A DNA stretch of 64,000 nt. Origin: Saccharomyces mikatae IFO 1815 (lineage: Eukaryota > Ascomycota > Saccharomycetes > Saccharomycetales > Saccharomycetaceae). Location of the stretch: contig NC_079266.1 in assembly GCF_947241705.1 (NCBI RefSeq), positions 434,001 through 498,000 of the forward strand, written 5' to 3'. Shown here piece after piece: positions 14,341-23,372 of the stretch (position 1 is the first letter of the stretch; every line of letters begins with the position of its first letter). Position numbers and translations under genes: made by a program. The notes under the pieces are model-generated. The model saw only the letters and a list, made by a program, of their open reading frames with translations. It was not told the DNA's origin and did not search any database.

Positions 14341-15684
14341 ATGGGCTCCAAAAAACTGACTGTAGGATCCGATTCGCATCGTTTGAGCAGATCCAGCTTT
14401 ACAAGCAGTAAATCTTCACATTCAGCAATAAAAGATCAGCCGATCGATACAGATGATATTGATGAGGATGATGAATCCGGTCATAATATTATCTTAAATA
14501 TTATCTCACAATTAAGGCCAGGCTGTGATTTGACTAGGATTACCTTGCCTACATTTATATTAGAAAAGAAGTCCATGCTTGAACGTGTCACAAATCAGTT
14601 GCAATTTCCTGAGTTTTTGTTGCAAGCGCATTCAGAGAAGGATCCATTGGAAAGATTTTTGTACGTCATAAAATGGTATCTAGCAGGCTGGCACATTGCA
14701 CCCAAGGCAGTTAAGAAACCGTTAAACCCAGTCCTTGGTGAGTATTTTACCGCTTATTGGGATTTGCCAAACAAACAGCAAGCATACTATATAGCTGAGC
14801 AGACAAGTCACCACCCTCCAGAATGTGCGTATTTTTACATGATCCCCGAATCATCAATTAGAGTGGATGGTGTGGTTATTCCTAAATCCAGATTTTTGGG
14901 AAACTCAAGTGCCGCTATGATGGATGGATCAACAGTCTTACAATTTCTGGACATTAAGGATAAAACCGGAAAACCGGAAAAGTATGTCCTAACACAACCC
15001 AACGTATATGTAAGAGGAATTCTGTTTGGAAAAATGAGAATCGAACTTGGAGATCATATGGTAATTAAATCTCCCAATTTCCAAGTTGATATAGAGTTTA
15101 AGACAAAAGGATATGTTTTCGGTACTTACGACGCCATCGAGGGAACTGTTAAAGATTATGACGGTAACTCATATTACGAAATATCTGGTAAATGGAATGA
15201 TGTTATGTATATAAAGGATTTAAAGCAGTCACGCTCTTCACCAAAAGTATTTCTCGACACACATAAAGAGTCACCACTAAGACCAAAGGTTCGGCCATTG
15301 GACGAACAAGGTGATTACGAATCCAGAAAACTGTGGAAAAAGGTTACAGATGCACTGGCTGTCCGCAATCATCCTGTCGCGACTGAGGAAAAATTCCAGA
15401 TAGAAGACCATCAAAGACAGTTAGCCAAAAAGCGTATCGAAGATGGTGTGGAATTTCATCCAAAGTTATTTAGACGGTCAAAACCTGGCGAGGATCTTGA
15501 TTATTGTATTTATAAGAATATCCCTACTAACGAGGATCCTGAGAACCAAATACGAAGTATATTGCAAATAGCACCTATTTTACCAGGTCAACACTTTACT
15601 AACAAATTCTTCATCCCTGCATTCGAGAAGATAAAAGCACAAAATAAAGGGAATGAGGGTAGGAAGGAGAATTCGGGAAGATAA
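14341..15684 (+). CDS. OSH6: Osh6, oxysterol-binding-protein homologue (PS/PI4P exchanger)
   Basis: Short OSBP-related lipid transfer protein that moves phosphatidylserine from ER to plasma membrane in exchange for PI4P. 447 residues, one fewer than I recall. The ORD domain covers about 50-420. The lid region has the conserved leucine near residue 69 (ITLPTFILEKKS), and the family fingerprint EQTSHHPP is at 153-160 with the PI4P-binding histidines at 157-158. There is no PH domain or FFAT motif. The N terminus is Ser-rich and acidic; the C terminus is Lys-rich. Confidence 0.97.
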   Translation: MGSKKLTVGSDSHRLSRSSFTSSKSSHSAIKDQPIDTDDIDEDDESGHNIILNIISQLRPGCDLTRITLPTFILEKKSMLERVTNQLQFPEFLLQAHSEKDPLERFLYVIKWYLAGWHIAPKAVKKPLNPVLGEYFTAYWDLPNKQQAYYIAEQTSHHPPECAYFYMIPESSIRVDGVVIPKSRFLGNSSAAMMDGSTVLQFLDIKDKTGKPEKYVLTQPNVYVRGILFGKMRIELGDHMVIKSPNFQVDIEFKTKGYVFGTYDAIEGTVKDYDGNSYYEISGKWNDVMYIKDLKQSRSSPKVFLDTHKESPLRPKVRPLDEQGDYESRKLWKKVTDALAVRNHPVATEEKFQIEDHQRQLAKKRIEDGVEFHPKLFRRSKPGEDLDYCIYKNIPTNEDPENQIRSILQIAPILPGQHFTNKFFIPAFEKIKAQNKGNEGRKENSGR

Positions 15685-15792
15685 TAGTATATCTTGGATA
15701 TGAGGTCAGTGTTTTTGTTTTTAATTATAAATTAGTTTCTTCTATATGTATTTCTTTTTCCTGTTTCAACTAACTGATTGTTCTTTTTCATC

Positions 15793-17074
15793 TCATTTAT
15801 CGAAAAACTTACTTAGGAAAAGCTTTTTATAGCCAAAGTGTAAAACATTTTCAGAAACTAGAAGGTCGTTTGAAAGCTGTTTAGGCACTATTGGTGTATT
15901 GTTCTTTAATTTGATATTACCACTGTTCTCCTCGAAATTTCGAATTTCGTGCTTCCAAGTTGATAAGAAAGAGTCCATCTTAATTCCCAAGATAAGATCA
16001 AGTTTCGTAATTTGCAAAAGGCACAGATATGGAGGCCAATCTGCAACATATGTCCTATTAATCCATTCAATCAGTTCTTGGATAAATGAACCAGCACATT
16101 GTATTTGAAAATTCAAGTCAACCTTTTTTGACTCAGTCGGTAAATTAAAAGAGATTGCCAGCCTTTGAAAATCACATATATTATTTTTGTTTTTTTGTTC
16201 CTGTTGGCATACCATATATGCTAATGTACTCCATGATGAACAATCCTTGATGTGCTGAAAGCAAAATGCCTTCGTCAGATTAAAGAGCTCAATTCTTTTA
16301 TTAAAAGGTATATTATCATAAAACCATCTAGCAGTATTCCAACAGTAATAATTAGAAAAATGCTGGGCCCCAGAAGAGGAGAATACATGAAGAAGATCCG
16401 GGAAAATTGATGTCTTCACATGAAGAGTCAAGATATATAATTTTCGATATAATATCCAGAGAGATGACGACTTGTTGATGCGATTGTTTGATGAGCAAAG
16501 GAGCCGCTGAACCAGCCTTACTTCTTTGGCAAATAAACCCGGAATAATCAAAACACTACTATCTTGAAAATATTTCTTGAGCAGCTCCTCATGCATATTA
16601 TATACCGTTTTGTTCTCGGGTGTTGTGAGTAGAAGTCCAATAGTCATGTAATAAATATTTTCATTAATAATGCCGCCTAATTACATGTATAGTCAAGATT
16701 GTTAGTAACTGAAAACGATCAAATAAAGTGTACATTGTAAATTGGAACAAAAGTAGTTATCTAGGCTTCTGAAAACTTTATTGTCAAAACATACTTTGAT
16801 CAGAGAGACTGCTGTTGAAGTATGTATGCGCTTCTTGGAAGAGAGATAAAAATGTTGATTTGAAGATAATTAGTTCAACAGAATGGGCATTCTTGTCCAG
16901 GTAATAAGGTAGAGTGATTGACGGCTGATTTCCAGTAATTGTTAATTTAAAATCATCATGGTCTAAATAGGCTGTTATTTCTTTAAAGAACTCTTTGCAA
17001 AGGGGAAGAGTACAGTTCATGAGTGCAACAATTTTTCGCGTTGTTTTCTTTTCGCATTTCAAGGTAGCATCCAT
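15793..17074 (-). CDS. ECM9: Ecm9 (spliced), unknown function
   Basis: Exon 1 is 17074-16795 (93 codons plus one base) and exon 2 is 16676-15793. The junction is phase 1 and restores a serine codon, giving 387 residues; I recall about 377 for S. cerevisiae, so start or end may differ slightly. A second in-frame ATG 18 codons in (MNCTLPLCK) is an alternative start. Known only from a cell-wall (calcofluor) mutant screen; molecular role unknown. No domain, signal peptide or transmembrane segment stands out. It is rich in Phe, Leu, Ile and Trp, like a helical globular protein (for example AYMVCQQEQKNKNN, LLQITKLDLILGIKMDSFL). Convergent with OSH6, 108 bp apart. Confidence 0.9.
16677..16794 (-). 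other. ECM9 intron
   Basis: A 118-nt intron on the minus strand: GTATGT from 16794, TACTAAC at 16707-16701 and TTAG ending at 16677. Splicing joins two frames that are otherwise separated by stops. Confidence 0.92.
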
Positions 17075-17513
17075 CTATCTGTAATTTATCTGCTCCTCAA
17101 GCATTTGTTCTTTCATGAATAGCAAGGCTTTAAAAAAAAGAACCGAGCTTTATGAAATATTCGAAACAAGATCAAAAGTAAAAAAGAATAGAACAGCCGC
17201 GTTAATTCATTAAAGAGCGTGAAGGTATATAAGAAGCAAACCTTACAACAGTGTTTTCTCTTATGCGAAAATGACAATGTCCTTGAAAGCTATGGTGTTT
17301 TTAATAATTACGCATGCTCATGAAGAATTGGCTTAGATACGTTCTGTTCTTGGTTTTGTTTGAAATTGTACTATTTTCACCACGGCACAAACAAAAGTGT
17401 GCAGCCAACAGTACCTTCTGAGAATTGTGAACGAAAAAGAGCGGTAAAAGAATGTATAAAAAGCAATGTATATAAAGAGATCTGTAAAAAAAACAGGTAC
17501 GATCATTGTATGA
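17075..17513. other. intergenic region, ECM9/YKR005C
   Basis: 439 bp holding the ECM9 promoter and the YKR005C 3' end, in tandem on the minus strand. A 64-codon open frame here looks accidental. Confidence 0.55.
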
Positions 17514-19180
17514 CTATTCTACACCAAGTTGCTGTGCCATTTTATCCAAACTGATTCCTTTTTCTGGTATACTTACAGGAAGAGAATAGAAATACTCTTC
17601 ATCAAATTCAATTTCTTCATTGGACCAGTCATCATCGTCTTCTGATTCATCAACGTTATGATCTCTAAGGGATACTCGTGACCGGTAGGAAAGCCCCAAC
17701 ATCATTAAAGTAGTAATGGAGACTGTAATAACAGTAAACAAGAATATCCTTTTGTCTAGTTGAGATGCCGCCGATATGTATTCACTGGAACCAAGTGCCG
17801 ATTGGGGGGATAAATGCGGGGTAGTTGTAGCGAACAAGTTAGTTTGTTGGCTAGCTGTGCCTGGATTAGAAATTCGGTTACTTTTTGCTTCTGTTTGTAC
17901 ACTTCTCTCATCCGATGAAACGGCCTCGTCATTAGCGCTGAAAATACCAACTTTAATTCCAGTTTTCTTCTTTAACTCATGTGCATTAATTTCCGTTAGT
18001 AATAAATTTGTTGTGATGACAATCATGACGTTTGAAGACGTAGTAGTTGCAGTGTTTGTTATAATCGTGGTTTTGGGAAACCATACTTTTCTTTCCTCTG
18101 TTGACATGGCTAGGGTAGTTCTTGTTTCAGTTTCAATGTTAGTATCGTGAGAAGAATTTATCGTGGTTATTGCTTTTGTACCTTGGCATTCATCCACCAA
18201 ATAACTAGTAGAAACTGTTCTTCGCTCTAAAGGAGTCCATGATTGTTTGCTAGAAGGATAGGTGGTATGAGTTTTAGTTGCAGTGTGAAATGGGGAGTTT
18301 TTTGTAAGTATTTTCTCACTATCAAGGCTGTTATCTATACTATCGTTTTCATCAAAAATAACACTGCAGGCATCCTCATTAATCTCTTTAGTCCCATTAT
18401 CCTCGCTGTCATTTCCCTGTTTCTTGGTGTTTGTGCCGCTGTGATTCTCGCTTCTATCTACATCACTTGGTGATTCAGATAAAGTTTTATCGTTACTCCC
18501 TCTTTTGTGCAAAATTTGGATTTCATCATCAGTGTCAATTTTTTTGAACATATCAAACGACGATTTTGTGTCTTGATTGTTCGTTAAAGAGTTTAATAAT
18601 GCAGAAATTAATTGCTTTTTCTCGAATGGCAAAGGATTCCTAAAAATTGTATGATTTTGGCCAACAAAATAGGACAATTTCTTACTTGAAAATTTGTTGT
18701 CGTTGGATTTCAAAGTCACTCCGTTGTCGATAACTTTATTTGTCGATTGAAATTGTTCAATAAAAACCAGCAACTCTTCATATTCATCGTTAGAGGTACA
18801 GTAATCTTGAAAGCAACTTCTCTTAAGAGAGCTCAAGGCACATTCTATACATCTGCAGTTATTTAAGTCTTCCATTGTTTCATTATTCACAGTGACGCAT
18901 GACCGGCAAAACGCATATTGTTCATCGAAATAGCGGAACATGCATTTATTCAGATTTTGTTTCTAAACGTGGCTCTTGTTAGTAATAAAATCTAGAAATT
19001 ACACTAGTATATCAGTAGGTTCATTGTACATACACAACTGGAAAGGAAGGGAGAAACTCTTTGTGAATTGTAACCTGGACATAAGTTAGGATCTGACACG
19101 GTTTTGCTTTGAACTGCTGGGAGAATCAAACTACCTCCGCCAGCTAGGAGAACCAGCAGTGTGCTTAAACATCCCAACAT
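17514..19180 (-). CDS. YKR005C: YKR005C, putative type I membrane protein (spliced)
   Basis: Exon 1 is 19180-19034 (49 codons) and exon 2 is 18962-17514, together 531 residues (about 525 recalled for S. cerevisiae). Exon 1 encodes a clear signal peptide: a leucine-rich core, [11 protein letters not shown], with probable cleavage after AVQS. A cysteine-rich head follows with ten cysteines at 34, 49, 56, 68, 71, 85, 87, 90, 99 and 104. Next is a long Ser/Thr/Asn-rich stalk, one transmembrane segment at about 452-474 ([18 protein letters not shown]) and a strongly acidic cytoplasmic tail of about 55 residues ([20 protein letters not shown]). Function unknown in any yeast I recall. Topology is inferred. 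Without exon 1 the signal peptide is lost. Confidence 0.92.
18963..19033 (-). other. YKR005C intron
   Basis: A 71-nt intron: GTATGT from 19033, TACTAAC at 18984-18978 and TTTAG ending at 18963; phase 0. An AG only a few bases after the branch sequence is too close to be used. Confidence 0.9.
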
Positions 19181-19445
19181 TGCTGGTATATTTCTCGTGT
19201 TCCAGTTTCTTGATAAATTTTGGTAGTTCTAATATATAACAGGTGCCTCCCTCGACATTTCACAAGTTAGCCGCCAAAGAGACGATATGACCACAAAAAT
19301 GACTAACCAAAAAAAGAAATGATCAAAGAAAAAAATTCTAAACCATAACAGGATATAGAAATATTCAAAGTTCTTCAAGTAGAGTATATATATGTACAAG
19401 ATACTAATGTAGTAATAGTAATTATAATAACAGTATTAACGTAAG

Positions 19446-20240
19446 CTAGGCGGATCTTGCTGTTGCCAGAGCTTTTTTCGTTGCCTCATCTTCCAGCTTT
19501 TGAATTTCTTTCATAATAGTATCATACTTACTTTTTTGCTCTTTCAGAGAGATGTCTTCAACCACAAAAATGTTTGGTGAGGTGTAGTTATCAGAAAAAG
19601 GATGGATAGCGTTAGGCTCAGATTCTTTGAAAGCGGTTTTGGGATTGTTCACAGGTCCTAATATTTTCTCCTTAATATATATTTTAAAGTGCAGGGGAGT
19701 ATTTAAAGTGGTTAGTTTATAATCAGGAATTAGATAACCAGATTTTGCTTGCAAAAGCTTGGTAAATTGAAATTTAGCTACCAAATCAGGGAATTGGACG
19801 TCTTCGTCTTCTTTGCCCAGTGTTGTTTTAGCTACCTGCGATATCGTATCATTTAACTCATTTTCTGTAGTGATTTTACTTCTGGTTAACCATTGGTTGA
19901 AGGGAGCGGTGGAGACAGCATGCTTCAACTCCTTCTGTCTCTTATTCCGTCCAGATCCTTCGCCAATAAAATTCTCAGGTATTAATTCCAGCCTATTCTT
20001 GCTTTTGAAGGAGGACTGGGAGGAAGCTTCGGCCTTGCCCTCTTCAATATCTTTTATTAACTGTTTAGTGTCCTTTACAGGCTCTTTATGCTTTTCTTGC
20101 TTCTTCCTCTTGAACCACGACATGAAGTCTCTGTTTGTAGCAGAAGAGTGAATGGGTCTGGCTTTCTGTCTAGCGGCAGAAAGCGCCACCGACCATTGTG
20201 GTAACGGCCTAGCACAGTGTACTCTAAGCAAAGATGACAT
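19446..20240 (-). CDS. MRPL13: mitochondrial ribosomal protein mL50
   Basis: Large-subunit mitoribosome protein specific to mitochondria. Start [12 protein letters not shown] gives 264 residues, the S. cerevisiae length; the open frame extends 12 codons further without an ATG. The N terminus is a typical basic presequence lacking acidic residues ([24 protein letters not shown]). The mature part is lysine-rich ([16 protein letters not shown]) and ends in a charged helix. It is divergent from MEH1 across 213 bp. Confidence 0.96.
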   Translation of the reverse strand: MSSLLRVHCARPLPQWSVALSAARQKARPIHSSATNRDFMSWFKRKKQEKHKEPVKDTKQLIKDIEEGKAEASSQSSFKSKNRLELIPENFIGEGSGRNKRQKELKHAVSTAPFNQWLTRSKITTENELNDTISQVAKTTLGKEDEDVQFPDLVAKFQFTKLLQAKSGYLIPDYKLTTLNTPLHFKIYIKEKILGPVNNPKTAFKESEPNAIHPFSDNYTSPNIFVVEDISLKEQKSKYDTIMKEIQKLEDEATKKALATARSA

Positions 20241-20453
20241 CCTTATGCTACGTCCACCTTTTTGTCTACCGAGCACCCACTTTAATGCTTGTGAGCAATT
20301 TGTAGTTTATCTAGCAAGAAACGTTGCAAGACATAAACCACTGGCTACCCGCCTCACGAATAACAAGAAAGGACTAAGAACAAAAGAGACGTATTGACAG
20401 AGCAAGAACGGGCGTGGTAATAGAGGCCACAACGACAAAATCGAGCTACTAGA

Positions 20454-21002
20454 ATGGGAGCCATAATTAGCTGTTGTAGACATCATGCCAGGGAGGAAGA
20501 TGAAGCTTTGCTGAGGGAACAACAGGCGGGCTACGGAAGCCAAGGAAACGCAAACAGCGAGTATGATGCCGAGCAAATGCGATTGAAGGAGCACGAACAG
20601 AAACTGCTGGCGAGGGAGCAAGAACTAAGGGAAATTGTCGCAAACACAAACGATAAGCTAATAGACATATCGATGATAAATAACAGTGGGATTGTGATTC
20701 AAGGAACAGACCTGCAAGAAGCTCTCGATAAAAAACAACAGGAAGAGGGTGAAGTCTCCCCAGAGGACGGCAGAAGTGCAGGCGATGACAACACCAGTGG
20801 GCGTTCAGTACCTTCGAGCCGATCTGCAGAGCGATCCGCTACCCATGCGGCTCCAAGGACAAATACATTCACTGTGCTTACATCCCCAGATTCAACTAGA
20901 ATAACAAAAGAACAGTTAAAGAAGCTACACTCGAACATTCTTGATGAAATTTTGAGCCAGTCCAAGGTAGACAAACCGGGTCCCTTGACGGTTCCCTTTT
21001 AA
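20454..21002 (+). CDS. MEH1: Meh1/Ego1, vacuolar anchor of the EGO-TORC1 complex
   Basis: Lipid-anchored scaffold of the EGO complex (Ragulator-like) that tethers the Gtr1/Gtr2 GTPases and TORC1 to the vacuole. 182 residues (about 184 in S. cerevisiae). It begins MGAIISCC: G2 is the N-myristoylation site and the following cysteines are palmitoylation sites. A helical region at about 38-65 (EQMRLKEHEQKLLAREQELR) and a C-terminal helix (ITKEQLKKLHSNILDEIL) flank a disordered Ser/Asp-rich middle. The middle differs markedly from the S. cerevisiae sequence that I recall. Confidence 0.96.
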   Translation: MGAIISCCRHHAREEDEALLREQQAGYGSQGNANSEYDAEQMRLKEHEQKLLAREQELREIVANTNDKLIDISMINNSGIVIQGTDLQEALDKKQQEEGEVSPEDGRSAGDDNTSGRSVPSSRSAERSATHAAPRTNTFTVLTSPDSTRITKEQLKKLHSNILDEILSQSKVDKPGPLTVPF

Positions 21003-21175
21003 CGAACTTTTTGTATAACTAACAACCTCTATATACACATACATATGTATATATATGGAGTAAGTAGTATAGTGTGACGAAAATCACTCTTGACGATTAC
21101 AGATGATAATAAAAAAAAAAAAAGAAAAATACGGTAGAAGTAGATATTCAAAACAAAGTTCAAGGTGTTATTCTA

Positions 21176-23089
21176 ATGGACACCAAAGCAAAAGAGTCAA
21201 AAGGAAGTACGAACATGGTGGTTAAGAAGCGGAAGTTAACAAGTGAGGCAAGTGGCAGTGATGAAAGGCCCAAGTACTTGCCGGGAAAACATCCAAAAAA
21301 CCAAGAGGAAACTCCGCATGTCGATTATAACGCCCCATTAAACCCTAAATCAGAACTTTTTCTAGATGACTGGCACATACCTAAGTTTAATAGATTCATC
21401 AGTTTCACTTTGGATGTTCTTATTGATAAATATAAAGAGATTTTTAAGGATTTCATTAAACTACCAAGTAGGAAATTTCACCCACAGTATTATTATAAGA
21501 TTCAACAGCCGATGTCTATTAATGAAATTAAATCAAGAGACTATGAATACGAAGATGGCCCAAGCAATTTTCTTTTGGATGTTGAACTTTTAACGAAAAA
21601 CTGTCAAGCATACAATGAATATGACAGTTTGATTGTAAAAAACTCCATGCAAGTAGTAATGTTAATCGAATTTGAAGTTTTGAAAGCGAAGAATCTGAAA
21701 AGAAACTATTTAATTAATAGTGAGGTAAAAGTTAAACTACTGCACTATTTCGATAAACTTGTTGATGGTACAGAAAAAAAAATCAACCAGGCTTTGCTTG
21801 GTTCATTATCTCCTAAAAATTCTGACGACAAGGTTAATCTAAGTGAACCGTTTATGGAATTAGTTGATAAAGATGAATTACCTGAATATTATGAAATAGT
21901 ACATAACCCAATGGCTTTATCAATCGTGAAACAAAACCTTGAAATTGGTCAATATTCGAAGATATATGATTTTATCATCGATATGCTTTTGATCTTTCAA
22001 AACGCACATATATTTAATGATCCAAGCGCTTTGATTTACAAAGATGCAACCACTTTAACGAATTATTTCAACTACTTAATACAAAAGGAGTTTTTTCCAG
22101 AATTACAGGATTTGAACGAAAGGGGTGAGATTAATTTAGAATTTGACAAATTTGAATTTGAAAATTATCTAGCTATTGGTGGTGGTCCCGCTGCAGCAGG
22201 TGCATTGGCTATATCTGCTCTCGATAATGATATTGAACTGGAATCAAACCGTGAAGATCTTATTGATCAAGCAGACTATGACTTCAATCATTTCGAAGGT
22301 CTGGGCAATGGCTATAATCGTTCTTTTCTAACCGAAGATTATTTATTGAACCCAAACAATTTCAAGAAATTAATAGCCAAACCAGGGACAATGCCATCCG
22401 AAGTCAAGAATGAACGATCAACGACATCAGATAACGAGCAAACAAACTCCTTAGAAAGCGAACATTTGAAAATTCCCAAGTATAATATTATAAAGTCTAT
22501 TCAAAAGGAAATTCAATTGCTCTCAGAGCAACACACTATGGAATGCAAACCCTATAAATTGATAAAAAATATTTTTATTTTTTCTTCCAAAAGTTTGTAT
22601 TCACAGGCAACTAAGCCTTTGCCGGGTTCCAGACCATCGTGCAATCAAAATTGGGTGGAGTATATTTTCAACGGTAGTGAACTGAGTCAAAACGAAAATG
22701 CTTTTTCCTTCATGTTACAGCCAATGCAAACATTCTTAACTTTACAATCTCATCTAAACTCATCGTTGAAGGATACTGAAACTCTATTAACGATCAATAA
22801 GGAGCCTGTGAAATCCAGAACTTCAAATTCAAACAATAACCTCTCACAACCTCCGCAACAAGAAAATAGTGTTATTGGTAACGATATAAAGCAAGGTATT
22901 GAAAGTTTAGCAAATGGCAGCAGTAGTAATAATGATGCTGCTGCTAATTATAATGATAAACTTAATAATATGACTGAAATTTTTGATATTCGCCTAACGG
23001 AAGGCTTAAATCATTTGATGTTTAAGTGTGAAAACAAAATATTGAATGAAACTGAATTTATGAATTTTTGGATTAATGTCTTGCCATAA
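21176..23089 (+). CDS. RSC4: Rsc4, tandem-bromodomain subunit of RSC
   Basis: Subunit of the RSC chromatin-remodelling complex; its tandem bromodomains bind acetylated H3 K14 and its own acetylated Lys25. 637 residues (about 625 in S. cerevisiae). Bromodomain 1 is about 50-165 (FHPQYYYKIQQPMSINEIK, with the acetyl-lysine-pocket asparagine near CQAYNEY). Bromodomain 2 is about 190-315 (LPEYYEIVHNPMALSIVKQN, AHIFNDPSALIYKDA). The C-terminal part is the RSC-assembly region, ending FMNFWINVLP. An Asn/Ser-rich linker (about 540-600) probably accounts for the length difference. An A-tract lies just upstream of the start. Confidence 0.98.
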   Translation: MDTKAKESKGSTNMVVKKRKLTSEASGSDERPKYLPGKHPKNQEETPHVDYNAPLNPKSELFLDDWHIPKFNRFISFTLDVLIDKYKEIFKDFIKLPSRKFHPQYYYKIQQPMSINEIKSRDYEYEDGPSNFLLDVELLTKNCQAYNEYDSLIVKNSMQVVMLIEFEVLKAKNLKRNYLINSEVKVKLLHYFDKLVDGTEKKINQALLGSLSPKNSDDKVNLSEPFMELVDKDELPEYYEIVHNPMALSIVKQNLEIGQYSKIYDFIIDMLLIFQNAHIFNDPSALIYKDATTLTNYFNYLIQKEFFPELQDLNERGEINLEFDKFEFENYLAIGGGPAAAGALAISALDNDIELESNREDLIDQADYDFNHFEGLGNGYNRSFLTEDYLLNPNNFKKLIAKPGTMPSEVKNERSTTSDNEQTNSLESEHLKIPKYNIIKSIQKEIQLLSEQHTMECKPYKLIKNIFIFSSKSLYSQATKPLPGSRPSCNQNWVEYIFNGSELSQNENAFSFMLQPMQTFLTLQSHLNSSLKDTETLLTINKEPVKSRTSNSNNNLSQPPQQENSVIGNDIKQGIESLANGSSSNNDAAANYNDKLNNMTEIFDIRLTEGLNHLMFKCENKILNETEFMNFWINVLP

Positions 23090-23372
23090 TGGTTTTGACC
23101 CTTAACATCCTCTTTCCACTATATGCATGTATCTATATACCTACCCTACATACACTTTGTATTATTATCCATCGTTTTCCTCGATATAGAATAAAACTAT
23201 TAATATTATACATGACAAAAAAGTTGGGTCCGTAAAGGAGAAGTATTTGAAACAAATAACGTTATGTAGAGAACATTATGAAAATACTTACACAGACATA
23301 TGGTCTGACAAACTGTTGAAGAAAAAACTAATATAGTCGCTATATTTTCTTTTTGCTTTATTATCTTTTTGG

